41,360 bases of DNA from a virus. A program made the position numbers and the translations under genes. Where the stretch lies: IMG/VR virus record IMGVR_UViG_3300027736_001811, positions 1 to 41,360 of that record, one strand, 5' to 3'. Below the pieces are notes generated by a model. That model was not told where the DNA came from and did no database searches. It worked only from the letters and a program-made list of their open reading frames with translations. This document shows positions 1-9,851 of the stretch, piece after piece. Numbering within the stretch: position 1 is the first letter of the stretch; each line of letters opens with the position of its first letter.

Positions 1-285
1 AAGTTTGACGAGCGAATTACGTCAGGCGGTATTGTATTGTTAAATGATGATATGAAAAGTGCAGGAATTCGCCCAAGATGGGCAAGAGTTTACGCTATTG
101 GACCAAAACAAACCGATGTTCAAATTGGGCAATATGTCCTAATTACTCACGGTAGATGGACTCGTGGTGTTAAAATTGAAGATGAAAACGGTGAACGCAC
201 TATCCGTAAAGTAGACAATGATGATGTACTTTTAATTAGTGATGAGCCAGTAGATGATTTAACATTGAGTGATAAGGTATATTAA
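1..285 (+). CDS. GroES/gp31-like co-chaperonin, 5' partial
   Basis: The frame is open from base 1, so the gene starts upstream; 94 residues are visible. They match the C-terminal two thirds of the GroES fold: the end of the mobile loop (TSGGIVLLNDD), then ARVYAIGPKQTDVQIGQYVL, which corresponds to GroES 'GxVxAVGxG...VKVGDxVL', and a final IRKVDNDDVLLI strand. Phage versions such as T4 gp31 cap the host GroEL ring and let it fold the major capsid protein. A TTG at 37 could be read as a start, but it would cut through the mobile loop, so the longer frame is preferred. It overlaps the next gene by one base. The family call is fairly safe; a role in capsid folding is inferred from T4. Confidence 0.75.
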   Translation, partial: KFDERITSGGIVLLNDDMKSAGIRPRWARVYAIGPKQTDVQIGQYVLITHGRWTRGVKIEDENGERTIRKVDNDDVLLISDEPVDDLTLSDKVY

Positions 286-572
286 TGATTAATTGGATAA
301 AAAGACAACTATATAATTTGGGAACTAATTCCTATCCGATGGATAGGCAAAATGTAGTATCGTCAAGAAGGGGAAACCATGGTCTAACTGAGTTTAACTC
401 CGATCCATTACGGTTGAATATATATTTTGCCTCTGGTGGAACGATTGTGGAAAGTTGTATGTTTGATCGTAAGACTGATCATACTCAATCTAAACTACAT
501 ATTGTGGGACCAGATGAAAACTTAGGTGAAAGTATTGGACATATTATTACCCTTGAACTTTTGAAAAAATGA
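285..572 (+). CDS. Hypothetical phage protein, 95 aa
   Basis: No function recognised. The protein is 95 residues, with a basic N-terminus followed by a strand-rich middle (LRLNIYFASGGTIVESCMF) and an acidic stretch near the C-terminus. It shares the A of its ATG with the TAA of the co-chaperonin gene, and its TGA overlaps the ATG of the clamp loader gene, so it is translationally coupled to both sides. A start is clear because no other in-frame ATG lies nearby. Position inside a replication/folding operon suggests an early or middle gene, but nothing more can be said. Confidence 0.7.
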   Translation: MINWIKRQLYNLGTNSYPMDRQNVVSSRRGNHGLTEFNSDPLRLNIYFASGGTIVESCMFDRKTDHTQSKLHIVGPDENLGESIGHIITLELLKK

Positions 573-1495
573 AAAATAACCTTTGGACAGAAAAATATAG
601 ACCTAACACAACTGCGGATTATGTGTTTGTTGATGACAGGCAACGCAGTCAAGTATTAGATTGGATTAAACAAGAAAGTATCCCTAATTTATTACTAAGC
701 GGAGATCCTGGCACAGGAAAAACTACACTAGCAAAAATTCTAATTAATGAATTGGGTGTGGAAAGTTATGATGTATTAGAAATTAATGCTAGTCGTGAAA
801 ACGGAGTGGATGTAATACGAAACAAAATTGTAGGGTTTGTTCAAACAATGCCATATGGAACCTTTAAGGTCGTATTACTTGATGAAGCAGATTATTTAAC
901 TGCTGCGGGTCAAGCTATGCTTAGGCATGACATGGAAGAATATAGTGCTACTGCTAGATTCATACTAACATGTAATTATCAACATAAAATTATTCCAGCA
1001 TTAAAAAGTAGGTGTCATGAATTTCATATTGCTAAAACAGATAGAAATGAATTTACTGCTAGAGCAGCAACCGTACTAGCAACTGAAAATATTGATTTTG
1101 AGTTAGATATATTAGATAATTATGTTAGGGGCACTTATCCTGATTTGCGTAAGTGTCTAAATCAATTACAAGTAAACAGTAGTTCGGGTAAACTATTATC
1201 ACCGCAGGCAGAAGGGTCTAGTGAAAATGAACTAATGATAACTGCTACCCAGTTGTTTAAATCGGGTAAAATTATTGAAGGTAGACAACAATTAATGCAA
1301 TATTTAAGTTTATACCCCACCCGAATTGAAGAAATTTATGTGTGGGCATATTCTAATTTGGATTTATGGTCATCTACTAATAAAGGTAAAGATGCTGCTA
1401 TTATTATTATTAGAAATGGATTGTCTACTTTGCCGCTAGTGGGTATACCGGAAATAGCGATAGCAGCAACTTTATGTGAATTGACTACAATATGA
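569..1495 (+). CDS. 44: DNA polymerase clamp loader ATPase (T4 gp44-like, RFC small subunit family)
   Basis: An AAA+ clamp loader subunit that uses ATP to open the sliding clamp and place it on primed DNA at the replication fork. Walker A GDPGTGKT lies at residues 45-52, Walker B VVLLDEAD at 101-108, and the RFC-type SRC motif (LKSRC, arginine finger in trans) at about 145-149. The start WTEKYRP is typical of RFC and gp44 N-termini. Length 308 residues is close to T4 gp44 (319). It overlaps its upstream neighbour by ATGA and its downstream neighbour by ATGA. T4 normally has gene 45 (clamp) before and 62 (clamp loader partner) after. Neither is recognisable here, so the partner must lie elsewhere or be very diverged. 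Confidence 0.95.
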   Translation: MKNNLWTEKYRPNTTADYVFVDDRQRSQVLDWIKQESIPNLLLSGDPGTGKTTLAKILINELGVESYDVLEINASRENGVDVIRNKIVGFVQTMPYGTFKVVLLDEADYLTAAGQAMLRHDMEEYSATARFILTCNYQHKIIPALKSRCHEFHIAKTDRNEFTARAATVLATENIDFELDILDNYVRGTYPDLRKCLNQLQVNSSSGKLLSPQAEGSSENELMITATQLFKSGKIIEGRQQLMQYLSLYPTRIEEIYVWAYSNLDLWSSTNKGKDAAIIIIRNGLSTLPLVGIPEIAIAATLCELTTI

Positions 1496-1758
1496 GATAT
1501 TTATTAATACAATTTATACGAAAACCGGGAGGGCAAATTGACGAACAAATTACTGTTTCTAAAAAAGTTAAACCCGCAGACTTACAAACAATGAATGTCA
1601 TTCTAGACTATGCTAAAAAAAAGATAGATAAATGCGTTATTGAGGGTAAAACACTAAACCAAGATTGGGATAAAATGAATGAATATTATAAAAACATTTA
1701 TCCTGCATTAATAGAACAGTTAGAAAAAGAAGCGCAAATAACAGCCAATTCTAAGTAA
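1492..1758 (+). CDS. Hypothetical protein after the clamp loader, 88 aa
   Basis: Not recognised by function. The N-terminal half reads as beta strands (RYLLIQFIRKPGGQIDEQITVSKKV) and the C-terminal half as an amphipathic lysine/glutamate-rich helix. Proteins of this general look (RYLL..FIRKPGGQ.DE) occur beside replication genes in T4-like phages of aquatic bacteria, from memory and unchecked. It begins inside the stop of the clamp loader gene (ATGA). It sits where T4 has gene 62, but it is half the size of gp62 and shows no resemblance that I can see. Its last eight bases overlap the converging gene on the other strand. Confidence 0.7.
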   Translation: MRYLLIQFIRKPGGQIDEQITVSKKVKPADLQTMNVILDYAKKKIDKCVIEGKTLNQDWDKMNEYYKNIYPALIEQLEKEAQITANSK

Positions 1759-2179
1759 CATTTAATGTTCGTGCAGTTTTTAAGATTGTACTCATTAATT
1801 TAAAATTATTACTTGCTAATTCAAGCAATTTATCAGCCGGCCTAGTACTAATACTAGCCATTCCAAAAGCAATTTCACCCATATCTATAAAATAGGTTTG
1901 TGTAGGCCAACGGGCTTGCTTTACTTGCCATCCGTCAATAAATAAACATTCTTCACCAATTGATTGTAGTGCAGTAGCCCTTAGTGCTCCACTCAGTGTT
2001 TGAGCACCAAGTATTTTAATTGCAATAGGACGGTCCCAAATATTTGGTTTATCTATTGTACGAGCGATAACATGTACTAGAAAAGCTTCCATATCAGATG
2101 CTAAAAACACCTGACTTTTACCTTGGGCTTCCATAACAATTTCCCACCCTGCTTTAATATATGGTTGCCAGTGTTTCAT
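1751..2179 (-). CDS. Hypothetical protein, 142 aa, minus strand
   Basis: Not recognised. The 142-residue protein is soluble-looking with mixed alpha/beta character, several Trp residues in the first half and a helical C-terminus (ADKLLELASNNFKLMSTILKTARTL). It is the only minus-strand gene in the first 27 kb, and it converges on the preceding gene with an eight-base overlap. The start codon ATG (2177-2179) is preceded on the minus strand by an AT-rich region containing the palindrome AGTTAATATTAACT (2189-2202). Its isolated opposite orientation suggests an independently acquired or separately expressed gene. Confidence 0.65.
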   Translation of the reverse strand: MKHWQPYIKAGWEIVMEAQGKSQVFLASDMEAFLVHVIARTIDKPNIWDRPIAIKILGAQTLSGALRATALQSIGEECLFIDGWQVKQARWPTQTYFIDMGEIAFGMASISTRPADKLLELASNNFKLMSTILKTARTLNVT

Positions 2180-2188
2180 TTAACTATT

Positions 2189-2225
2189 TAGTTAATATTA
2201 ACTCAATTTAGTTGAGTATTTTTTT
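2189..2225 (+). terminator. Hairpin plus T-tract upstream of the tail fibre gene
   Basis: ACTCAA (2201-2206) and TTGAGT (2212-2217) form a 6-bp stem with loop TTTAG, followed by ATTTTTTT. This is a small rho-independent terminator in the plus direction. A perfect 14-base palindrome, AGTTAATATTAACT (2189-2202), overlaps it and could compete. It would insulate the fibre gene from upstream read-through. Confidence 0.5.
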
Positions 2226-2248
2226 GGATTTATTCTTTGTGGTAAAAT

Positions 2249-2257
2249 GATAAATAC
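2249..2257 (+). promoter_or_regulatory. T4-late-type promoter motif GATAAATAC
   Basis: GATAAATAC differs from the T4 late consensus TATAAATA by one base and lies 17 bases before the fibre ATG. A TAAGG Shine-Dalgarno sequence lies between them. A very similar GATAAATAC precedes the gene at 36997. Late expression fits a structural gene. Confidence 0.5.
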
Positions 2258-2273
2258 TTAATAAGGTATATTT

Positions 2274-5200
2274 ATGGCACAAAGAAATATAGATTTTGGT
2301 ACATTTCCGGATGATCCGGACGCAGACGCAATTAGAACAGCCTTTCAAAAAGTACAGGATAATTTTGGTGAACTATTTGCAGGGGTTGATACCGGGTCTG
2401 TTATATCTGTTAATAGAACTCAGGGCGCTGGTATTACTGTAAGTACTCCCACAGGTAATGTTGTTGTTACTGCAAACATTGCTTGTGTTCAGGTGCATAC
2501 TAGTACATTAAGTATTGGGCGTGATGCAAACGGGTCACTAGATACCTCAATTACTGCATCATCGCAAACTCTATATGTTGATTTACCGGCAAATATAGCA
2601 AATGTGGCAAATATTAACTTATCGGGATATGCAAATGTTCAAGGTAATTTATCAGTAGTTGGTAACTCAAATTTAGCAAATGTAGGTATTTCTGGTAATA
2701 TAACTCTTGGTGGAAACATCGTAATTACCGGAAATGTATCCGCATTTAATGTATCTGCTACTAATGCTCTTAGCGCAGGCACTACTTTATCTGTAACCGG
2801 TAATGCTAATGTTGGTAACTTAGGCACTGCAACTGCTATAATCACTACTGGTAATATCACCACTATCAATAGCGGTTTACTAAAAAATGGTAATAGCAAT
2901 ATAACTCTTACTGCTAATGGTAATATCTCTACTACTGTAGTTGGAAATACTGTTTTAGTTGTAACAGGGACTGGAGTTAATGTTGCTGGTACATTAAATG
3001 CCACAGGTAATATAACTGGTGGGAATTTAATCACTGCTGGGTTTGCTAATGTTGGTGCTAATGCTAACATAGGTACTACTTTATTGGTAATTGGTAATGC
3101 TAATGTTGGTAACCTAGGCACTGCTGGGTTAATTGTTGCTACTGGAAACGTAACCGGCGGAAATTTAATCACTGCTGGATTTGCTAATGTTGGTGCTAAT
3201 GCGAATATAGGTACTACTTTATCAGTAGTTGGTAATGCTAATGTTGGTAATCTTGGTACTGCTGGATTGATTGTTGCCACAGGTAACATAACCGGTGGTA
3301 ATTTAATCACTGCTGGATTTGCTAATATAGCCTCTAATGCGAATATAGGTACTACTTTATCAGTAGTAGGTAATGCTAATGTTGGTAACTTAGGCACTTC
3401 AACAGCAATAATCACTACCGGTAATATCACTACTATCAATAGTGGATTGATCCAACTTGGTACAAGTAATATTACAATTGCATCTGGTGCTAATATTTCT
3501 CACTTTGTTGCAGGTAATGCAACCAGTCAATTGACTGTAACCGCTACTGGGGCTAACATTCCCGGAACTGCTAATGTAATCGGTAATGCTAATGTAGGTA
3601 ACTTAGGCACTGCTGGATTGATTGTTGCAACTGGAAATATAACTGGTGGGAATTTAATCACTGCTGGGTTTGCTAATGTTGGTGCTAATGCTAATATAGG
3701 TACTACTTTATCGGTAATTGGTAATGCTAATGTAGGTAATCTAGGCACTGCTGGATTGATTGTTGCAACTGGAAATATAACTGGTGGGAATTTAATCACT
3801 GCTGGGTTTGCTAATGTTGGTGCTAATGCTAATATAGGTACTACTTTATCGGTAATTGGTAATGCTAATGTTGGTAACTTAGGCACATCAACAGCAATAA
3901 TCACTACAGGTAATATCACTACGATCAATAGTGGGTTACTACAAAATGGTAATAGCAATATAACTCTTACTGCGAATGGCAATGTCGCTACATTTACCGC
4001 CGGCAATGCAACCGCACAATTTGTAGTTACTTCAACCGGGGCTAACATTCCCGGAACTGCTAATGTAATTGGTAATGCTAATGTAGGTAATCTAGGCACT
4101 GCTGGATTGATTGTTGCTACCGGAAACATAACCGGTGGTAATTTAATTACTGCTGGATTTGCTAATGTTGGTACTAATGCGAATATAGGTACTACTTTAT
4201 CAGTACTCGGTAATGCTAATGTTGGTAACTTAGGCACTACTGGTGTTATCATTGCAACTGGCAATATAACCGGTGGTAATTTAATTACTGCTGGATTTGC
4301 TAATGTAGGTGCTAATGCGAATATAGGCACTACTTTATCTGTAGTTGGCAATGCCAATGTAGGTAACTTAGGCACTGCTGGTGTTATGATTGCTACAGGT
4401 AATATAACCGGCGGAAATTTAATCACTGCCGGGTTTGCTAATATAGCCTCTAATGCTAATATAGGCACTACTTTATCTGTAATCGGTAATGCTAATGTTG
4501 GTAATCTTGGTACTGCTGGATTGATTGTTGCAACAGGAAATATAACCGGCGGAAATTTAATCACTGCTGGATTTGCTAATATAGCCTCTAATGCTAATAT
4601 AGGTACTACTTTATCTGTAATCGGTAATGGTACATTTGGTAATATAAACACATCTGGAACAGAAACAGCCACTCGTTTTATCTCAAACATAGCAATTGGC
4701 ACCGCTCCACTAACAGTAACATCTACGACACGAGTAGCCAACTTGAATGTTGACTATGCTAATGTAGCAGATTTTATCAATGTAACTGCGCCTGGCACCG
4801 GTACAGCCTACGTGATAGGTGCTAATGCAACTACAGGAAATATTGCTGAGTTGACAAGTTCTGGTATATCAATGAATTTAGCAAATAATGCTATTACTGC
4901 AACTACATTCGTTGGTGCATTATCAGGTGCAGCAACCACAGCAGGCACAGTAACTACTAATGCACAACCAAATATAACTTCAGTTGGGTCATTAACTGAA
5001 CTAACAGTAAGCAATGCAACCGGGATAATTAATTTCACTACATCTGCAAATGTCACTTTAGGTGCAGTGGCAAATTTACATATATCCGGCGGAACAGCAG
5101 GATATAATTTAAAAACTGACGGATTGGGCAATTTATCATGGGGAGTAGATAGTGCGGCTGCCGGCGGGAGTAACACACAAATACAATTCAATGATGATTT

Positions 5201-8200
5201 AGCATTAAACGGTAATTCAGGATTCACATTTAATAAAACAACCGGTGCATTTGCTGTGCCAGGTACCGGAACATTAACTGGATTAGCAGTAAGTAATGCG
5301 TCCGGGCTTGTTAATTTTACCGGAACAGGAAATGTATCACTAGGGTCAGTATCTAATTTACATATTACAGGTGGCACAGCATCTACTTATTTGGTTACCG
5401 ATGGGTCTGGAGGATTATCTTTTACATCGTTGGCAGGAAGTCCTCCGGGAGGTTCTAATCAGGCTATACAGTTTAATGATACTACTGTTTTCCAAGGAAA
5501 CACAGGATTCACTTTTAATAAAACAACAGGTAATGTCGCAGTACCCGGTGCCTTAACAGTAACTGGAAATATTGGTGCAGGAAATGTTTCTGGTACTTTA
5601 TTAACAGGAACATTAACAACAGCGGCACAATCAAATATAACAAGTACCGGTACATTAACAAGTTTAACCGTATCAGGTAATATTGGTGCAGGTAATGTAA
5701 CTGCTAGTAGATTTATATCAAATGTTGCAAACGGAGGACTTTCCCCGTTTGTAGTTTCTTCTACTACAGTAGTTGCTAATTTAGCAGCAGACACTGCTAA
5801 TACAGTAACAGCAGCAGCACAAAGTAATATTACAAGTGTTGGTACATTAACAAGTTTAGCAGTAACAGGTAATATCAGTGCAGGTAACGTAAGTGCAACA
5901 ACATTTACAGGTGCATTAACTGGTAATGCAACTACAGCAGGTACAGTAATAACTGCGGCACAACCAAATATAACAAGTACCGGTACATTAACATCATTAA
6001 ATGTAGTTGGTACTACAACTGGAGCAGCATTCACTGCTAATACAGGTGTCTTTACTGGTAATGGTAGTGCATTAACTGCATTAAATGCTAGTAATGTTTC
6101 TTCTGGTACATTGGCTCAAGCAAGACTGGCTAATGCTAGTGTAACATTAGGTAGTACCGCATTAACTTTAGGTTCAACTGTTACTACAGTTGACGGACTT
6201 ACTAGTGTTACTAGTACAACATTTGTAGGTGCATTAACTGGAAATGCTAGCGGGTCCGCTGCAACAGTAACTACAGCAGCACAACCAAATATAACAAGTA
6301 CTGGCACATTAACTGGTTTAACAATGTCCGGCGCTATTGCAATGGGTAATAGCAAAATTACAGGTCTTGCTACACCAACTGCTGATACAGATGCTTCAAC
6401 CAAAGCATATGTTGACTCAGTAGCACAAGGACTTGATACCAAAGCAAGTGTAATCGCCGCTACTACTGTAAATATTACGCTGTCAGGTACTCAAACAGTG
6501 GATGGGATAGTATTAGTTGCAACTGATCGTGTGCTAGTTAAAAATCAAACTGCAACTGCTGAAAACGGCATATATCTATGCGCTGCTAGTGCTTGGACTA
6601 GAACAACTGACATGGACACATGGGCAGAGGTTCCGGGAGCATATGTATTTGTTGAAACTGGAACAACTAATGCTGATACCGGTTGGGTATGTACATCAAA
6701 TGCAGGCGGTACAATTGGATCAACTGCAATTACTTGGGCACAGTTCTCAGGCGCTGGTAGTTATACCGCAGGAACAGGTTTAACATTAACAGGCACAGCA
6801 TTCAGTGTCAATGCCGCTCAATCACAAATTACTAGTGTAGGAACACTAACAAGTTTAGCAGTAACTGGTAATATTAGTGCAGGTAATGTAAGTGCAACCA
6901 CATTTACAGGTGCATTAACTGGTAATGCCTCTGGATCAGCAGCCACAGTAACTACAGCAGCACAACCAAATATCACTAGTGTCGGTACGTTATCAAGTTT
7001 AACAGTTACTGGTAATGTTACTGCTGGCAATTTAATTGGATCACTTGCTAATGGTAATAGTAATGTAAGTATCCCATCAGCAAACGGAAATGTTAACATA
7101 TCAGCTGCCGGTAATGCTAACATCGTAGTTGTTACTGGCACCGGAGCCGCCGTAACCGGGACGCTGAACAGCAGCGGAAGCCTAGCGGTTGGACATACCA
7201 GTGCTGGGGGTGCAACTTTTGGAGCGGCTAATGGCGCTAATGAAATCCTACAAGTTTATGCTGGTTTTTCTGCTAATTTAAACTTAGTACAAAACTACAA
7301 TCAAACTGCTGCTCTTTATGTAATAAATGAAAACAGGGCGGCTAGTTATTCATGGAAAATTGGGACAGCTAGTGCAGCAATGACCCTCGACTCCAGCGGT
7401 AACTTGCTGGTGGGGACGCTGAGTACAACGGGGGTAACTAATCTAGGAACGGGCGGTGCTAGTGCCTCTCTAGGTGCAAGAACAACAATATCCGATGTAG
7501 GCGCATACCCATCTACGCTTCAAATTTCAGGCACTGCCGTTGATCAGAACTACGGCGGCGCGCTTCGTCTTTGCTCCCAAGATGGCAGCAGTAGCAATAT
7601 AGGAATGTTGGCAGTATCTGGTTTACTTCGCACATTAGTATCAGGTACTACCAGATCGGAGCTATCGTCCACCGGCCTAGCAGTCACCGGGGATATTACC
7701 TTAACTGGCACAAATCGTACTATAACAGCGCCCGGAGATGCTAGTACATCAAGTGGCAGCATTAAATTTACAACTCCGATTTATGCGGCAGACACCGGCG
7801 CTAGTTATGGCGCCAGTGGGGGTACAGCAAGAATACTTTTCACGGGTGGTTTGGGGTTTTATTCTGGAGCAACTTTAAGTGCAGCTACACAAGTTGTAAG
7901 TATAAGCACAACGGGCACAGTAACTGCGGCAGCTTTCACAGCAAATACAGGTGTATTTACTGGTAATGGTAATGGATTAAGTTCATTAGTTGGTGCTAAT
8001 GTAACTGGGGCCGTATCATTTGCAACAACAGCAAATGCAGTAGCCGGTGCTAACGTAAGCGGTGCAGTATCATTTGCAACAACAGCAAATGCAGTAGCCG
8101 GTGCTAACGTAAGCGGTACTGTATCTAGTGCAACTACAGCAGGTACTGTAACTACTGCGGCTCAAGGTAATATCACAAGTGTTGGTACATTAACAGGATT

Positions 8201-9845
8201 AGGAGTTAATGGTACCATTACAGGTGTTAATATTACAGCAAATACTGGTGTCTTTACTGGTAACGGTAGTGCATTAACTGCATTAAATGCTAGTAATGTT
8301 TCTTCGGGTACTTTGCCTCAACCAAGACTTGCTAATGCCAGTGTAACATTGGGTATTACAGTATTAACCTTAGGCTCAACTGTTACAGCCGTTGCCGGAC
8401 TAGCAAACTTAACATTTAGTGGCACAACAAGTGGTACAATTCAATTAATACCGGCTGCTATAGCAGGTACAGGAACAGTATTAACTATGCCGGCAACAAC
8501 TGGTACTGTTATTACTACCGGAGATTCCAACACAGTTACTAATACAATGTTAGCCGGTTCTATTACTAATGCTAAACTCGCTAACAGCAGTTTAACTGTC
8601 AATGGAACAAGTATTTCTCTTGGTGGATCAGGAACTGTCACTGCTACGGCAACCAACGCACTCACAATTGGCACTGGACTTGGCGGCACAAGTTACAATG
8701 GCTCCGCAAATGTTACAATCACTAATACTGGTGTTACTGCTCTTACAACAAGCAGTGGTTTAAGTACAAATACAAGTGCAACTGGAGCAGTATCTGTTAC
8801 TAATACTGGTGTTACTTCAGCAGTGGCAGGAACTGGTATTGGTGTAAGTGCCGCAACCGGCGCAGTTACTATTACTAACAACGGTGTTACTGCTCTCACA
8901 ACAAGCAGTGGGTTAAGTACAAATACAAGTGCAACTGGAGCAGTATCTGTTACGAATACTGGTGTTACTAGTTTGGCTAACGGCGGAGGCATCACTGCTA
9001 GTGCATCAACCGGTGCAGTTACTCTAGGATCAACTGCTACAAGTGTAAACACTGCAAGTGCTATCGTTGCCCGTGATGCAAGTGGAAACTTTAGTGCCGG
9101 TACTATTACTGCTACCTTAAGTGGTGCAGCAACTAGCGCATCTACAGCAGGTACTGTCACAACCGCAGCACAACCAAATATTACAAGTGTTGGTACATTG
9201 ACAGGATTAACTGTTTCAGCAACTATAACTGGTAGTGTATCTGGTTCGGCAGGTACAGCCGGTACTGTCACAACCGCAGCACAACCAAATATTACAAGTG
9301 TTGGTACATTAAGTGCATTAACATTAGGTGGTACATTAACAGGTGCAGTTCAAATTGGTACAGGCGCTGCAACACACTTTGGTACTACACTAACCACTGG
9401 TTCAAATGCTACAGCAGGTACGATTACAGGTAACTGGTCATTAAGTGCAGGGTCAAAACTTAATGCAACATATGCTGACTTGGCAGAGAAATATGTGTCA
9501 GACGCTCAATATGTTCCCGGCACTGTTTTAGTATTTGGTGGCAATTTTGAAGTTACTAAAGCAAATAGTTTTGATTCTAGTGCTGTTGCAGGAGTAGTAT
9601 CAACTAATCCGGCATATTTGATGAACTCAGCATGTAACGGTGAGTTTACTGTGGAATTAGCACTTATAGGTCGTGTTCCAGTCAATGTGTGTGGTCCAGT
9701 AACAAAGGGTGATTTAATGGTTACGGGGCCAAATGGACATGCAGTATCAAACAATATGGCACGTGTAGGAACAGTGATTGGTAAATCTTTAGAAAACTTT
9801 ACCGGTGAATTTGGAACTATTGAAATTGTTGTAGGAAAAACATAA
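2274..9845 (+). CDS. Giant repeat-built tail fibre / receptor-binding structural protein, 2523 aa
   Basis: A very long Gly/Asn/Thr/Ala-rich protein, most probably a trimeric tail fibre reaching for the host surface. Residues 1-40 (RNIDFGTFPDDPDADAIRTA) look like the attachment head of myovirus fibres. Residues about 177-783 hold a 46-residue repeat (138 bp; GNANVGNLGTAG..., GNITGGNLITAGF), in runs separated by 71-residue spacers. Around residue 1370 comes the widespread fibre motif ITGLATPTADTDASTKAYVD. Residues about 1620-1810 contain 'MTLDSSGNLLVGT' and similar units, encoded by distinctly GC-richer DNA. From about 2398 a non-repetitive C-terminal domain begins (YADLAEKYVSDAQYVPGTV), probably a trimerisation or assembly domain. 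No cysteine-rich or enzymatic motif was seen. Long shadow frames on the other strand follow from the repeats. Confidence 0.85.
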   Translation: MAQRNIDFGTFPDDPDADAIRTAFQKVQDNFGELFAGVDTGSVISVNRTQGAGITVSTPTGNVVVTANIACVQVHTSTLSIGRDANGSLDTSITASSQTLYVDLPANIANVANINLSGYANVQGNLSVVGNSNLANVGISGNITLGGNIVITGNVSAFNVSATNALSAGTTLSVTGNANVGNLGTATAIITTGNITTINSGLLKNGNSNITLTANGNISTTVVGNTVLVVTGTGVNVAGTLNATGNITGGNLITAGFANVGANANIGTTLLVIGNANVGNLGTAGLIVATGNVTGGNLITAGFANVGANANIGTTLSVVGNANVGNLGTAGLIVATGNITGGNLITAGFANIASNANIGTTLSVVGNANVGNLGTSTAIITTGNITTINSGLIQLGTSNITIASGANISHFVAGNATSQLTVTATGANIPGTANVIGNANVGNLGTAGLIVATGNITGGNLITAGFANVGANANIGTTLSVIGNANVGNLGTAGLIVATGNITGGNLITAGFANVGANANIGTTLSVIGNANVGNLGTSTAIITTGNITTINSGLLQNGNSNITLTANGNVATFTAGNATAQFVVTSTGANIPGTANVIGNANVGNLGTAGLIVATGNITGGNLITAGFANVGTNANIGTTLSVLGNANVGNLGTTGVIIATGNITGGNLITAGFANVGANANIGTTLSVVGNANVGNLGTAGVMIATGNITGGNLITAGFANIASNANIGTTLSVIGNANVGNLGTAGLIVATGNITGGNLITAGFANIASNANIGTTLSVIGNGTFGNINTSGTETATRFISNIAIGTAPLTVTSTTRVANLNVDYANVADFINVTAPGTGTAYVIGANATTGNIAELTSSGISMNLANNAITATTFVGALSGAATTAGTVTTNAQPNITSVGSLTELTVSNATGIINFTTSANVTLGAVANLHISGGTAGYNLKTDGLGNLSWGVDSAAAGGSNTQIQFNDDLALNGNSGFTFNKTTGAFAVPGTGTLTGLAVSNASGLVNFTGTGNVSLGSVSNLHITGGTASTYLVTDGSGGLSFTSLAGSPPGGSNQAIQFNDTTVFQGNTGFTFNKTTGNVAVPGALTVTGNIGAGNVSGTLLTGTLTTAAQSNITSTGTLTSLTVSGNIGAGNVTASRFISNVANGGLSPFVVSSTTVVANLAADTANTVTAAAQSNITSVGTLTSLAVTGNISAGNVSATTFTGALTGNATTAGTVITAAQPNITSTGTLTSLNVVGTTTGAAFTANTGVFTGNGSALTALNASNVSSGTLAQARLANASVTLGSTALTLGSTVTTVDGLTSVTSTTFVGALTGNASGSAATVTTAAQPNITSTGTLTGLTMSGAIAMGNSKITGLATPTADTDASTKAYVDSVAQGLDTKASVIAATTVNITLSGTQTVDGIVLVATDRVLVKNQTATAENGIYLCAASAWTRTTDMDTWAEVPGAYVFVETGTTNADTGWVCTSNAGGTIGSTAITWAQFSGAGSYTAGTGLTLTGTAFSVNAAQSQITSVGTLTSLAVTGNISAGNVSATTFTGALTGNASGSAATVTTAAQPNITSVGTLSSLTVTGNVTAGNLIGSLANGNSNVSIPSANGNVNISAAGNANIVVVTGTGAAVTGTLNSSGSLAVGHTSAGGATFGAANGANEILQVYAGFSANLNLVQNYNQTAALYVINENRAASYSWKIGTASAAMTLDSSGNLLVGTLSTTGVTNLGTGGASASLGARTTISDVGAYPSTLQISGTAVDQNYGGALRLCSQDGSSSNIGMLAVSGLLRTLVSGTTRSELSSTGLAVTGDITLTGTNRTITAPGDASTSSGSIKFTTPIYAADTGASYGASGGTARILFTGGLGFYSGATLSAATQVVSISTTGTVTAAAFTANTGVFTGNGNGLSSLVGANVTGAVSFATTANAVAGANVSGAVSFATTANAVAGANVSGTVSSATTAGTVTTAAQGNITSVGTLTGLGVNGTITGVNITANTGVFTGNGSALTALNASNVSSGTLPQPRLANASVTLGITVLTLGSTVTAVAGLANLTFSGTTSGTIQLIPAAIAGTGTVLTMPATTGTVITTGDSNTVTNTMLAGSITNAKLANSSLTVNGTSISLGGSGTVTATATNALTIGTGLGGTSYNGSANVTITNTGVTALTTSSGLSTNTSATGAVSVTNTGVTSAVAGTGIGVSAATGAVTITNNGVTALTTSSGLSTNTSATGAVSVTNTGVTSLANGGGITASASTGAVTLGSTATSVNTASAIVARDASGNFSAGTITATLSGAATSASTAGTVTTAAQPNITSVGTLTGLTVSATITGSVSGSAGTAGTVTTAAQPNITSVGTLSALTLGGTLTGAVQIGTGAATHFGTTLTTGSNATAGTITGNWSLSAGSKLNATYADLAEKYVSDAQYVPGTVLVFGGNFEVTKANSFDSSAVAGVVSTNPAYLMNSACNGEFTVELALIGRVPVNVCGPVTKGDLMVTGPNGHAVSNNMARVGTVIGKSLENFTGEFGTIEIVVGKT
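2804..4625 (+). repeat. 138-bp tandem repeats in the tail fibre gene
   Basis: The 46-codon unit beginning GNANVGNLGT recurs with starts near 3094, 3231, 3369, 3582, 3720, 3858, 4071, 4209, 4347 and 4485. Spacing is 138 bp within runs and 213 bp where a different spacer unit (STAIITTGNITTINSG...) is inserted. Copies differ mainly at silent positions, so the protein repeat is under selection while the DNA drifts. Confidence 0.9.
7136..7700 (+). other. GC-richer module inside the tail fibre gene
   Basis: This stretch uses codons such as CTG, GCC, GGG, AGC and ACG that are rare in the flanking AT-rich repeats. It also carries unique protein sequence (ALRLCSQDGSSSNIG and neighbours) between repetitive segments. 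The likely reading is an exchanged receptor-binding cassette acquired from a genome of different composition. Confidence 0.6.
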
Positions 9846-9851
9846 TCAAAA

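Noticed and set aside
1492-1758. Assignment of this gene as the clamp loader partner gp62
   Set aside because: Correct place for gene 62, but it is half the size and has no visible similarity.
3094-4625. Regular repeats considered as a CRISPR array
   Set aside because: The unit is 138 bp, in frame and protein coding, without short unique spacers or cas genes.
2639-9271. Long minus-strand open frames rich in Val, Pro and Leu opposite the tail fibre gene (for example 2639-3439, 3527-4741, 8693-9271)
   Set aside because: They mirror the repeated fibre codons, have no ribosome sites and show the same repeat period, so they are shadows of the fibre gene.
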